Source: Arthrobacter globiformis (GTDB lineage: Bacteria; Actinomycetota; Actinomycetes; Actinomycetales; Micrococcaceae). From it: 64,000 nucleotides of DNA. The stretch lies in NCBI RefSeq assembly GCF_030818015.1, contig NZ_JAUSZX010000001.1:1860001-1924000 (forward strand), in the 5' to 3' direction. Numbering within the stretch: the stretch's first letter is position 1; every line of letters starts with the position of its first letter. The notes under the pieces were generated by a model. The model did not search any database. It saw only the letters and a list, made by a program, of their open reading frames with translations, and was not told where the DNA came from. Positions 29,778 through 39,789 of the stretch are shown piece by piece. A program made the position numbers and the translations under genes.

Positions 29778-31051
29778 GCAACTTTGAACAATCGGCACTC
29801 GTTGAGCAGTCCCCGGTGGTAGAGCTGGTCGAAACCAAGGGCCACTCCAGCGGCGCCGACTGGCTGGCGCGCTACTCGTCGTCGCTGATGGGTGTCTTCG
29901 GCACGCCTCAGCGGGTGCTGGTCCGCGGCGCGGGCTGCCTCGTCTGGGACGCCGACGGCAAGGAGTACCTGGACCTCCTGGGCGGCATCGCCGTTAACGC
30001 GCTGGGCCACGCCCACCCATTCGTGACCTCGGTAATCTCCAGCCAGCTGGCCACCCTGGGGCACGTCTCCAACTTCTTCACCAGCCCCACGCAGATCGCC
30101 CTGGCCGAAAAGCTGCTGGAACTCAGTGCAGCGCCGGCCGGCTCGAAGGTGTTCTTCACCAACTCCGGCACCGAGGCCAACGAGGCAGCCTTCAAGCTGG
30201 CCCGCCGGAACTCCGGCACCGAAGGCGGCAAACCCCGCACACGGATCATCGCGCTCGAAGGCGCATTCCACGGCCGGACCATGGGCGCACTCGCGCTCAC
30301 GGCCAAGGAGGCCTACCGTGCTCCCTTCGAGCCGGTGCCCGGCGGCGTCGAGCACATTCCGTTCGGGGACATCGAGGCCCTGCGCAACGCGGTGGACAAC
30401 ACCGTGGCTGCCGTCTTCCTGGAGCCGATCCAGGGCGAGGCGGGCGTCCGGCCCCTTCCGGCCGGTTACCTGAAGGCCGCCCGCGAGTGCACCGCCGAAG
30501 CCGGCGCCCTGCTGATCCTCGATGAGGTGCAGACCGGCATCGCACGCACGGGCAAGTGGCTGGCCAGCGAGGACGCCGGGATCGTGCCCGACGCCATCAC
30601 CCTTGCCAAAGGCCTTGGCGGCGGTTTCCCGATCGGCGCGCTCGTCACGTTCGGTGAGAAGACGTCGTCCCTGCTCTCCGCAGGGCAGCACGGCACCACC
30701 TTCGGCGGCAACCCGGTGGCCACCGCTGCGGCTCTGGCCACGCTGCACGCGATCGAAAGCCAGCACGTGCTGGACAATGTCCGCGTGGTGGGTGAGCATC
30801 TCCGGCAGGCGCTGGCCGCCGTCGACGGCGTCACAGAGGTGCGCGGCGAGGGACTGTTGATCGGCTTCGACCTGGATGCCGACGTCGCCCCTGCCGCCGT
30901 GACCGCTGCCCTGGACGCCGGCTTCATCATCAACAGCCCTGGCCCGCGCACCATCCGTCTAGCCCCGCCGCTCATCCTGACCACCGAGCAGGCGGACCGT
31001 TTCCTGGCCGCCCTTCCGGCCATCCTGCAAACCGCAAAGGACGCACAGTGA
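29774..31051 (+). CDS. argD: Acetylornithine aminotransferase
   Basis: A 425-residue class III PLP aminotransferase. It shows the [14 protein letters not shown] phosphate loop, [26 protein letters not shown] and Schiff-base Lys279 in [15 protein letters not shown]. About 30 residues precede the usual N-terminus, including [11 protein letters not shown]. The start codon overlaps the argB stop and the end overlaps argF, both as ATGA/GTGA junctions. Confidence 0.97.
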   Translation: MSNFEQSALVEQSPVVELVETKGHSSGADWLARYSSSLMGVFGTPQRVLVRGAGCLVWDADGKEYLDLLGGIAVNALGHAHPFVTSVISSQLATLGHVSNFFTSPTQIALAEKLLELSAAPAGSKVFFTNSGTEANEAAFKLARRNSGTEGGKPRTRIIALEGAFHGRTMGALALTAKEAYRAPFEPVPGGVEHIPFGDIEALRNAVDNTVAAVFLEPIQGEAGVRPLPAGYLKAARECTAEAGALLILDEVQTGIARTGKWLASEDAGIVPDAITLAKGLGGGFPIGALVTFGEKTSSLLSAGQHGTTFGGNPVATAAALATLHAIESQHVLDNVRVVGEHLRQALAAVDGVTEVRGEGLLIGFDLDADVAPAAVTAALDAGFIINSPGPRTIRLAPPLILTTEQADRFLAALPAILQTAKDAQ

Positions 31052-32043
31052 CTTCCACCGGCACCATCCGCCACTTCCTCAAGGACACGGACCTCAGCCC
31101 TGCCGAGCAGGCGGAAGTCCTGGAACTCGCGGGCCGCATGAAGGCGGCGCCTTACAGCGTCCAGCCGTTCGCCGCCGAAGGCAGCGGCCGCAAGACCGTT
31201 GCAGTGATCTTCGACAAGACCTCCACCCGGACCAGGGTCTCCTTTGCCACCGGGGTGGCGGACATGGGCGGCAACGCCCTGATCATCAACCCGGGCGAGG
31301 CGCAGATCGGCCACAAGGAATCCGTCGAGGACACCGCCAAGGTCCTCGAGCGCATGGTTTCCACCATCGTGTGGCGGACCGGGGCGCACTCCGGCCTCGT
31401 CGCCATGGCTGAGAACTCAAAGGTTCCGGTCATCAACGCCCTGTGCGACGACTACCACCCCTGCCAGCTGCTGGCCGACCTGCTTACCGTCAAGGAGCAC
31501 AAGGGCGAACTCAAGGGCCTCACCATGGCCTACCTCGGCGACGCCGCCAACAACATGGCCAACTCCTACCTGCTGGCTGGCGTCACCGCCGGCATGCACG
31601 TACGCATCGCCGGTCCCGAGGGCTACCTCCCCGCGGCCGGCATCGTGGCGGCCGCCCAGGAACGTGCCTCCGAGACCGGCGGATCCGTGCTCATCACGAC
31701 CGACGCGGCGGAGGCACTCAAGGGGGCCGACGTCGTCGCCACCGACACCTGGGTCTCCATGGGCCAGGAAGCCGAAAAGGAAGCACGGATGCAGCTGTTC
31801 CGTGAATACTCCGTGGACGAGGCCGCGCTGGGGCAGGCCGCCGCGGACGCCGTCGTGCTGCACTGCCTTCCCGCCTACCGCGGCTACGAAATCTCGGCTG
31901 GCGTGATTGACGGCCCGCAGTCGATCGTGTGGGACGAGGCCGAAAACCGCCTGCACGCGCAGAAGGGGCTCATGGCCTGGCTCATGCACCAGTCCGGACT
32001 GGCCGTCGTCGACGGGCTGCGCCCCCTGGCAGGGCAGGCGTAG
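31048..32043 (+). CDS. argF: Ornithine carbamoyltransferase
   Basis: A 331-residue transcarbamylase that makes citrulline. The carbamoyl-phosphate loop FDKTSTRTRVSF and the ornithine-site HCLPAYRG are intact, and DDYHPCQLLADLLT is typical. It overlaps argD by four bases at its GTG. argR follows without a gap. Confidence 0.98.
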   Translation: MTSTGTIRHFLKDTDLSPAEQAEVLELAGRMKAAPYSVQPFAAEGSGRKTVAVIFDKTSTRTRVSFATGVADMGGNALIINPGEAQIGHKESVEDTAKVLERMVSTIVWRTGAHSGLVAMAENSKVPVINALCDDYHPCQLLADLLTVKEHKGELKGLTMAYLGDAANNMANSYLLAGVTAGMHVRIAGPEGYLPAAGIVAAAQERASETGGSVLITTDAAEALKGADVVATDTWVSMGQEAEKEARMQLFREYSVDEAALGQAAADAVVLHCLPAYRGYEISAGVIDGPQSIVWDEAENRLHAQKGLMAWLMHQSGLAVVDGLRPLAGQA

Positions 32044-32574
32044 TTGTCCGTCCCCGCACCCTCGCCCGGGGCGAGCCCGGCCACCAAGACCGCCCGCCAG
32101 GCGCGGATCACCGCGATCCTGACCGGCGAATCGGTGCGTTCCCAGGCCGAGCTTGCGGCATTGCTCGCGGACGACGGCGTACAGGTCACCCAGGCCACGC
32201 TGTCGCGTGACCTCGTGGAGCTTGGTGCCGTCCGCGTCCGGGGCAAGGAAGGCGTGCTGGTGTACGCCGTTCCCGGTGAAGGCGGGGAGCGGGCGGCCAA
32301 GAGCGGGGTCAGCCAGGAAATCCTGGATGCCAGGCTGGCGCGGCTGTGTGGGGAGCTACTGGTCACGGCCGAGGCATCAGCCAACCTCGTGGTGCTCAGG
32401 ACCCCGCCGGGCGCGGCGAACTTCCTCGCCCTCGCCATCGACCATTCCGTAATGCCCTCGATCCTGGGCACCATCGCCGGGGACGACACCGTGCTGCTCG
32501 TGGCACGGGATCCGCTGGGCGGGCCGGAACTGGCTGCCCGGTTCCTGCAGCTCGCCGAGGAAGCCGGCCAGTAG
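32044..32574 (+). CDS. argR: Arginine repressor ArgR
   Basis: A 176-residue repressor with an N-terminal winged helix ([24 protein letters not shown]) and a C-terminal hexamerisation/arginine-binding domain with [15 protein letters not shown]. It binds ARG boxes when arginine is plentiful. The start is TTG directly after the argF stop codon (TAG-TTG), so expression relies on coupling and may be low. Its likely target is the AT-rich argC operator. Confidence 0.96.
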   Translation: MSVPAPSPGASPATKTARQARITAILTGESVRSQAELAALLADDGVQVTQATLSRDLVELGAVRVRGKEGVLVYAVPGEGGERAAKSGVSQEILDARLARLCGELLVTAEASANLVVLRTPPGAANFLALAIDHSVMPSILGTIAGDDTVLLVARDPLGGPELAARFLQLAEEAGQ

Positions 32575-32636
32575 AACCTGGCCGCTACCTTTCAAGACAA
32601 ACAAACAACAGAAACAACAACTAAGGAGCATTTGAC

Positions 32637-35281
<2,645 letters not shown>

Positions 35282-35294
35282 TCGGCAGCTAAGA

Positions 35295-35332
35295 GTGGCC
35301 CCCGCCGGCAGGTTTCCGTCGCGGGGGCCCAC
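35295..35332 (+). terminator. GC-rich hairpin after argH
   Basis: GTGGCCCCCGC and GCGGGGGCCCAC pair over 11 bp with one bulged base and a 15-base loop. There is no T-run, so it would be a U-less actinobacterial-type terminator. Confidence 0.55.
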
Positions 35333-35389
35333 GCCGGCGAAGGCCCCCGTCTGAGCTTGCGAAGGCAGGGAGCCGGTGGGTCACTCCGC

Positions 35390-35401
35390 TACGATTGCGG
35401 C
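35390..35401 (+). promoter_or_regulatory. -10 element for a leaderless mycothiol-enzyme transcript
   Basis: TACGAT (35390-35395), six bases, then ATG 35402; no Shine-Dalgarno lies between. Confidence 0.55.
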
Positions 35402-36163
35402 ATGACCGCGATCACACCTGACACTTTGCTCGCCGAGCTCCATAAAGCGGCCGACGCCGTTTCCTCCCTGGCGGCCAAACTCACCGAGGCTGACGTCCCG
35501 GCTCCCTCTGCCCTCCCGGGCTGGACCCGCGGGCATGTCCTCGCGCACATCACCGGCATCTCCAACGCGATGGCCCGGCAGCTCGAATACGCCGCGCGCG
35601 GGGAAGCGGTGGAACTGTACGACGGCGGCTACGACGGCCGCACGAAGGCCATCGAAATGAGCGCCGGGCATGCCCTGGAACAGCACCGGGCGGACCTGGA
35701 CGCAGCGCTGGAGCGGGCGCTGCGCGCCTTCGATTCGCTGGAGGCGGATACGGGTTCCGATGCCGCCGGTGCCGGCGGCTGGCGCGCGCCTATCTCCTAC
35801 CGCGGGGGAGTGGTGCTGGACGGCGGCCTGGCGCTCTGGCGCGAGCTGGTGATCCATGCCTCCGACCTCAACACCGGCCGCGGCCCGGAAACGTGGAGCA
35901 GGCAATTCTGCGAGCACCTGTTAACCTTCCTGGCCGCGCGCGTGCCCGAGGACCAGAAGCTGGTGCTGCAGCCGCTTGGCATGCCGCCGGTGACGATCGG
36001 AACCGGCGGCCGTTCCACGGTCGTCAGTGGAATGGTCACCGACATCGCCGCCTGGCTCGCTGGACGGGAACCGTCGCTTGGCAGCCTGCGCGCCTCGGCC
36101 GCCGCCGACGGCGTGGACCTGCCGGAGCTGCTGCCGTGGCCTTCCGGGGTTCCGGCGAAATAG
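35402..36163 (+). CDS. Maleylpyruvate isomerase / mycothiol-dependent (DinB-like) family protein
   Basis: A 253-residue protein with the DinB-like four-helix N-terminal domain, including LPGWTRGHVLAHITGISNAM, where His residues usually bind a metal. A second conserved part has GGLALWRELVIHASDLNTG. The family uses mycothiol as cofactor, which fits an actinobacterium. The exact reaction is unknown; maleylpyruvate isomerisation is only the family name. An open frame to 35357 exists, but the leaderless-type start at 35402 is better supported. Confidence 0.88.
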   Translation: MTAITPDTLLAELHKAADAVSSLAAKLTEADVPAPSALPGWTRGHVLAHITGISNAMARQLEYAARGEAVELYDGGYDGRTKAIEMSAGHALEQHRADLDAALERALRAFDSLEADTGSDAAGAGGWRAPISYRGGVVLDGGLALWRELVIHASDLNTGRGPETWSRQFCEHLLTFLAARVPEDQKLVLQPLGMPPVTIGTGGRSTVVSGMVTDIAAWLAGREPSLGSLRASAAADGVDLPELLPWPSGVPAK

Positions 36164-36186
36164 CGCCTAACCCAGGGCGCGGCAGC

Positions 36187-36696
36187 TTAACCCGCTGCGA
36201 GTCCCTGCTTTTCCCGGGCCAGCAGGCTTTCCTTGATCCGCAGACCCCAGCGGAAGCCACCCATGGTGCCGTCCGTGCGGACCACGCGGTGGCACGGAAC
36301 GAACAGCGCCACCGCGTTGAAGGCACAGGCGCTGGCGGCGGCCCGGACTGCCCTGGCGTTGCCGGACAGCTCCGCGTACTCGGTGTACGTAACCGGCGCC
36401 CCTGGGCTAACGGTGCGGAGCACGTCCCAGGCGTGGGCGCGGAACGGGCCTGATTTCTGCAGGACCGGCACGCTCATGGCGGGAGCCGGATTGCCCGTGT
36501 AGAACGCCTCAACCGCGGCTGATATCGGGCCGAGGTGCTCCACTGCCTCGTAGGCGTCCGGCAGGAGCTCTGGATGGATCTGGCCCGTGAGGTCCTGGGG
36601 GTCGGCCGTCCAGCCTGAGCCGAGCACCACGCCGTCGCGGGCGATGATCGTGAACGGCCCGTCCGGCGTGGTCATGGTGAGCAGTTGGGCTTTCAT
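36187..36696 (-). CDS. ogt: Methylated-DNA--protein-cysteine methyltransferase
   Basis: A 169-residue suicide enzyme that removes O6-alkyl groups from guanine. The acceptor Cys135 is in the PCHRVV motif, followed by GGFRWG. The ATG overlaps the stop of a six-codon mini-ORF, which itself overlaps the stop of ada-alkA (three-step ATGA coupling). No separate Shine-Dalgarno is seen. Pairing of ogt with ada/alkA matches the mycobacterial Rv1316c-Rv1317c arrangement. Confidence 0.96.
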   Translation of the reverse strand: MKAQLLTMTTPDGPFTIIARDGVVLGSGWTADPQDLTGQIHPELLPDAYEAVEHLGPISAAVEAFYTGNPAPAMSVPVLQKSGPFRAHAWDVLRTVSPGAPVTYTEYAELSGNARAVRAAASACAFNAVALFVPCHRVVRTDGTMGGFRWGLRIKESLLAREKQGLAAG

Positions 36697-36713
36697 TGCA
36701 CTGTCGCTTTCAT
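36693..36713 (-). CDS. Six-codon coupling mini-ORF between ada-alkA and ogt
   Basis: It reads Met-Lys-Ala-Thr-Val-Gln-stop. Its ATG overlaps the ada-alkA TGA and its TGA overlaps the ogt ATG. It arises from a 17-bp duplication, so it probably serves ribosome hand-over rather than as a functional peptide. Confidence 0.5.
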   Translation of the reverse strand: MKATVQ

Positions 36714-36730
36714 TGCGCTGTCACTTTCAT
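36697..36730 (-). repeat. 17-bp tandem duplication at the ada-alkA/ogt junction
   Basis: On the minus strand ATGAAAGTGACAGCGCA (36730-36714) and ATGAAAGCGACAGTGCA (36713-36697) are adjacent copies differing at two bases. The ogt start (ATGAAAGC) begins a third, partial copy. Since 17 is not a multiple of three, each copy changes frame. Confidence 0.9.
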
Positions 36731-38299
36731 TGCTTTGGGCACGGACGTTTTGGACCCGGACGTCTTGGATGCAGCCGCGGCCGCCCGCCAGAGATGCATG
36801 GTGGCATACGAACGCCACGGGCTCACTTCGCGGAAGTCCGAGGACAGGAAGTCCGACGGCGGCGCGGCGCCACTTCCGGCAGTACCGCCGGGCAGCGCCC
36901 GGATTCCGTTGCGCACCGCGGCGTCGTTGGCGAGGAAGATGTCCGGCGCGCCGATGACCCGCATGGCCACATATCCCACGGTCCACGGCCCCACGCCGGG
37001 CAGCGGCAGCAGCTTGGCAGAAAGGCTGGGCAGATCGTCCCCGTAGCCAAGGTCCAGCTTGTTTTCGGCCAATGCCGTGGCCACGGCCAGCAGCGACTCT
37101 ATCCTGCGCCGCGGGCCGCGCAGCAGTTCCGCGCCGGCCCCGGCGATCTGCGCCGGCGACGGGAACAGCCGGGAAAGCCCGTCGCCGGCGGCCGCGCTGG
37201 GACTGCCGGCCGCAGCCAGCTGCGTGAGGGCAGTGCGCGCGGCGGCCACCGTGATCTGCTGCCCGACCATGGCGCGGACCAGCAGTTCCTGCGGATCCAG
37301 GGCACCCGGCAGGCGGATCCCCGGCGCTGCCGCCACGGACGCCGCAAGCCGAGGGTCGGCGCCGAGCGCGCCGTCGATGGCAACGGGATCGGCGTCGAGG
37401 TCAAAAAGCCGGCGAACCCTGCTAAGCAGGGCCGGCAGGTCCCGGAGGTCCATGGCTCCGATGGTGAGCACCAGCGGCCGCCGGTGCGCCCCGCCGTCGT
37501 ACTCCACCTTGCCACCCAACAGGGTGCTGCGCTCCTCGGTGGCGTTGCCTTCGCCGGTGTATTCCACGCGGAACCGCGCGTCCCCGTGCGGGAGCCTCAG
37601 TGTCCGGGCATAGGACGTTGCGGTTCCGGCCTCGATCCCCGGAATGGCGCGAACGGCGAGGAAGCTGAACACGCCGGGGTCGAACGGCTCCCGGTAAGGG
37701 AGAGCCAGCGTGAGTGAGGTGCTCGCAGGGGCGGACGGATGGTGCCGGGCGGTGCTGCGCAAGGCCGTCGGCGTCATGTCGAACACCTCGGCCACGGTCT
37801 CGTTGAACTGGCGAACGCTGCTGAAACCCGCGGCGAAGGCGACGTCCGCAAACTTCATCCCCGTGGACACCAGCAGCGTGCGCGCGGTCTGTGCCCTGCT
37901 GGCCCGGGCCAGGGACAGGGGACCAGCGCCCAGTTCATGGCTGAGGATCCGGTTCAGCTGGCGGGACGAATAGCCCAGCCTCGAGGCGAGCCCCTCAACG
38001 CCGTCGCGGTTGATCACGCCGTCGTTGATCAGCCGCATGGCCCGGCCGGCAACATCCGAACGGAGGTTCCAGGCTGGCGTGCCTGGCACGGCCTCGGGCA
38101 GGCAGCGCTTGCACGCGCGGTACCCGGCCTCGTGCGCGGCGGCGGAGGTCTCGTAGAACGTGACATTTTCCGCCTTGGGCGTCCTCGCCGGGCATGAGGG
38201 CCGGCAGTAAATGCCCGTGGTCCGCACCGCCGTGTAGAACTGCCCGTCGAAGCGGGTGTCCCGCGCGTCGATGGCGCGGTAGCGCTGCCAGAAGTCCAT
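36710..38299 (-). CDS. Ada-AlkA fusion: methyl-phosphotriester sensor with 3-methyladenine glycosylase
   Basis: A 529-residue fusion. The N-terminal Ada domain has zinc/methyl-acceptor cysteines 32, 36, 63 and 66 (YCRPSC and CKRC). An AraC-type DNA-binding region follows (about 85-185, LGYSSRQLNRILSHELG and FAAGFSSVRQFNETV). Then come the AlkA N-domain and the HhH-GPD glycosylase (LLPLPGVGPWTVGYVAMR, about 300-510). There is no O6-methylguanine acceptor domain; that job is done by the adjacent ogt. The protein senses alkylation and removes alkylated bases. ATG 38299 begins DFWQRYRAIDARD; longer starts read through Arg/Gly-rich sequence. Confidence 0.95.
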   Translation of the reverse strand: MDFWQRYRAIDARDTRFDGQFYTAVRTTGIYCRPSCPARTPKAENVTFYETSAAAHEAGYRACKRCLPEAVPGTPAWNLRSDVAGRAMRLINDGVINRDGVEGLASRLGYSSRQLNRILSHELGAGPLSLARASRAQTARTLLVSTGMKFADVAFAAGFSSVRQFNETVAEVFDMTPTALRSTARHHPSAPASTSLTLALPYREPFDPGVFSFLAVRAIPGIEAGTATSYARTLRLPHGDARFRVEYTGEGNATEERSTLLGGKVEYDGGAHRRPLVLTIGAMDLRDLPALLSRVRRLFDLDADPVAIDGALGADPRLAASVAAAPGIRLPGALDPQELLVRAMVGQQITVAAARTALTQLAAAGSPSAAAGDGLSRLFPSPAQIAGAGAELLRGPRRRIESLLAVATALAENKLDLGYGDDLPSLSAKLLPLPGVGPWTVGYVAMRVIGAPDIFLANDAAVRNGIRALPGGTAGSGAAPPSDFLSSDFREVSPWRSYATMHLWRAAAAASKTSGSKTSVPKAMKVTAQ

Positions 38300-38398
38300 G
38301 ACTCCATCCTGCCAGCCGCCAGAAGGCCGTGCTAGCGGAAATCGGACATGGCCGTGGAGCGGCTCTCGGGCATCAGGCCCGGCCAACAGGCGCTTCGG

Positions 38399-38410
38399 TA
38401 AAGTCGGGAC
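38399..38410 (+). promoter_or_regulatory. -10 element for a leaderless mpg transcript
   Basis: TAAAGT (38399-38404) is six bases before ATG 38411 with no Shine-Dalgarno. It lies in the 111-base gap shared with the divergent ada-alkA gene. Confidence 0.6.
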
Positions 38411-39049
38411 ATGACCTCCAGCGGCCCTGTGCGGCAGTTCCTGTCCGGCGATGCCCGCGAAATAGCCCCGCTGCTCCTGGGCGCTGTCCTGACCCACGAC
38501 AGCGGGGAAGGTTCCGTTGCCGTCCGGATCACAGAACTCGAGGCCTACATGGGTCCCGTCGATTCACTGCACCCTGACCCCGGCTCCCACACATACCGCG
38601 GCCCAACCCGCAGGAACGCCCCCATGTTCGGCCCGGCCGGCCACCTCTACGTCTACTTCACGTATGGCATGCACTACTGCGCCAACATCGTCTGCGGCCC
38701 GGCCGGCCACGCCTCGGCCGTCCTGCTGCGCGCGGGTGAAATCGTTCAGGGCCGGGAACTGGCGCTCACGCGGCGGCCGACGTCGAAGGCCGCCAAGGAC
38801 CTGGCCAGCGGACCGGCCCGGCTGGCCACAGCGCTCGGACTGACCACCGAGGACAGCGGGCGGGACGCCCTGGGCCCTCCGTTTGGCCTGGTTTTGCCGC
38901 CGGCACCCGCCGCCCATGTCAGCACCGGGCCGCGGGTCGGCGTCGCCGGGCATGGCGGCACGCACGATTATCCATGGCGGTTCTGGCTCACCGGCGACCC
39001 GACCGTGTCCCGTTACAAGGCTGCGAAGGCGCGCCCGCCGCGGGCGTAG
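38411..39049 (+). CDS. AAG/Mpg-type DNA-3-methyladenine glycosylase
   Basis: A 212-residue enzyme unrelated in fold to AlkA that excises 3-methyladenine, hypoxanthine and similar bases. Hallmarks are ITELEAYMGPVD with the catalytic Glu, FGPAGHLYVYFTYGMHYCANIV and LLRAGEIVQG. It is divergent from ada-alkA, making a local base-alkylation repair cluster. The apt gene starts ten bases downstream. Confidence 0.95.
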   Translation: MTSSGPVRQFLSGDAREIAPLLLGAVLTHDSGEGSVAVRITELEAYMGPVDSLHPDPGSHTYRGPTRRNAPMFGPAGHLYVYFTYGMHYCANIVCGPAGHASAVLLRAGEIVQGRELALTRRPTSKAAKDLASGPARLATALGLTTEDSGRDALGPPFGLVLPPAPAAHVSTGPRVGVAGHGGTHDYPWRFWLTGDPTVSRYKAAKARPPRA

Positions 39050-39058
39050 GCTGGACGG
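39047..39058 (+). promoter_or_regulatory. -10 element for a leaderless apt transcript
   Basis: TAGGCT (39047-39052) overlaps the mpg stop codon and is six bases before the apt GTG at 39059. Confidence 0.55.
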
Positions 39059-39616
39059 GTGAACCACAGCGAACAAGCCCCTGCCCGCAGGCCCGTCCCC
39101 GTGGACGAACTCATTACCAGCCTCTGCGCGACCGTTCCGGACTACCCCAAGCCCGGCATCACCTTCAAGGACCTGACCCCCGTCTTCGCCGATGGTGCCG
39201 CGTTCCGTGCAGTCGTTGACGCGCTCGTGGAACCGTTCAAGGGGCAGTTCGACGCCGTGGCAGGAGTCGAGGCACGGGGCTTCCTGCTCGCCGCCGCCGC
39301 GGCCTACGCCACAGGCACCGGCGTGGTGACGGTGCGGAAGGCCGGGAAGCTGCCGCGGGAGGTTTACTCCGAGGATTACGCCCTGGAATACGGCAACGCC
39401 ACCCTGGAACTTCACACCACCGACCTGGCCCGCGGCAGCCGGGTGCTGATCCTTGACGACGTCCTCGCCACGGGCGGCACCCTTGGGGCAGCCGCCCGCC
39501 TGTTTGAACGCTGCGGTGTCCACGTCTCGGGCGTGGGCGTGGTGATGGAACTCGGCGAGCTGCGCGGCCGCTCGGCGCTTGCCGGGCATCGCGTGCGGTC
39601 GCTGCTGCGCCTCTGA
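39059..39616 (+). CDS. apt: Adenine phosphoribosyltransferase
   Basis: A 185-residue purine salvage enzyme that makes AMP from adenine and PRPP. The PRPP motif VLILDDVLATGGT is present, along with YPKPGITFKDLTP and GVEARGFLLAAA. It begins at GTG with a leaderless-type -10. Length matches the family. Confidence 0.97.
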   Translation: MNHSEQAPARRPVPVDELITSLCATVPDYPKPGITFKDLTPVFADGAAFRAVVDALVEPFKGQFDAVAGVEARGFLLAAAAAYATGTGVVTVRKAGKLPREVYSEDYALEYGNATLELHTTDLARGSRVLILDDVLATGGTLGAAARLFERCGVHVSGVGVVMELGELRGRSALAGHRVRSLLRL

Positions 39617-39629
39617 TGTTTTGATCCGC

Positions 39630-39645
39630 GGGCCGTGCGCGGCCC
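39630..39645 (+). terminator. Short GC hairpin after apt
   Basis: GGGCCG/CGGCCC with a TGCG loop 14 bases after the stop. No T-run follows; weak evidence. Confidence 0.4.
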
Positions 39646-39751
39646 TGGCTTACCGGGCCCTGAACAGCGGCCTTGTCGGTGAGCGGCGGAGCCGCGCCGT
39701 CAGATAACCTGCTTTAAGCAGCTCAACAGCCGCCACGTAAGCCGAAAAGGT

Positions 39752-39759
39752 TATAGAAT
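39752..39759 (+). promoter_or_regulatory. Putative -10 region of the HelR-like gene
   Basis: TATAGAAT in a locally AT-rich stretch (AAAAGGTTATAGAATGG), about 30 bases before the ATG and followed by an AGGGGA ribosome site. No clear -35 box. I saw no obvious rifamycin-associated element in the 170-base gap. Confidence 0.5.
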
Positions 39760-39789
39760 GGACGGTCTGTCTTTTGCGATAGGGGAACG

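Noticed and set aside
39617..39789. Rifamycin-associated element upstream of the HelR-like gene
   Set aside because: No stretch resembling the remembered consensus; I could not run a motif scan.
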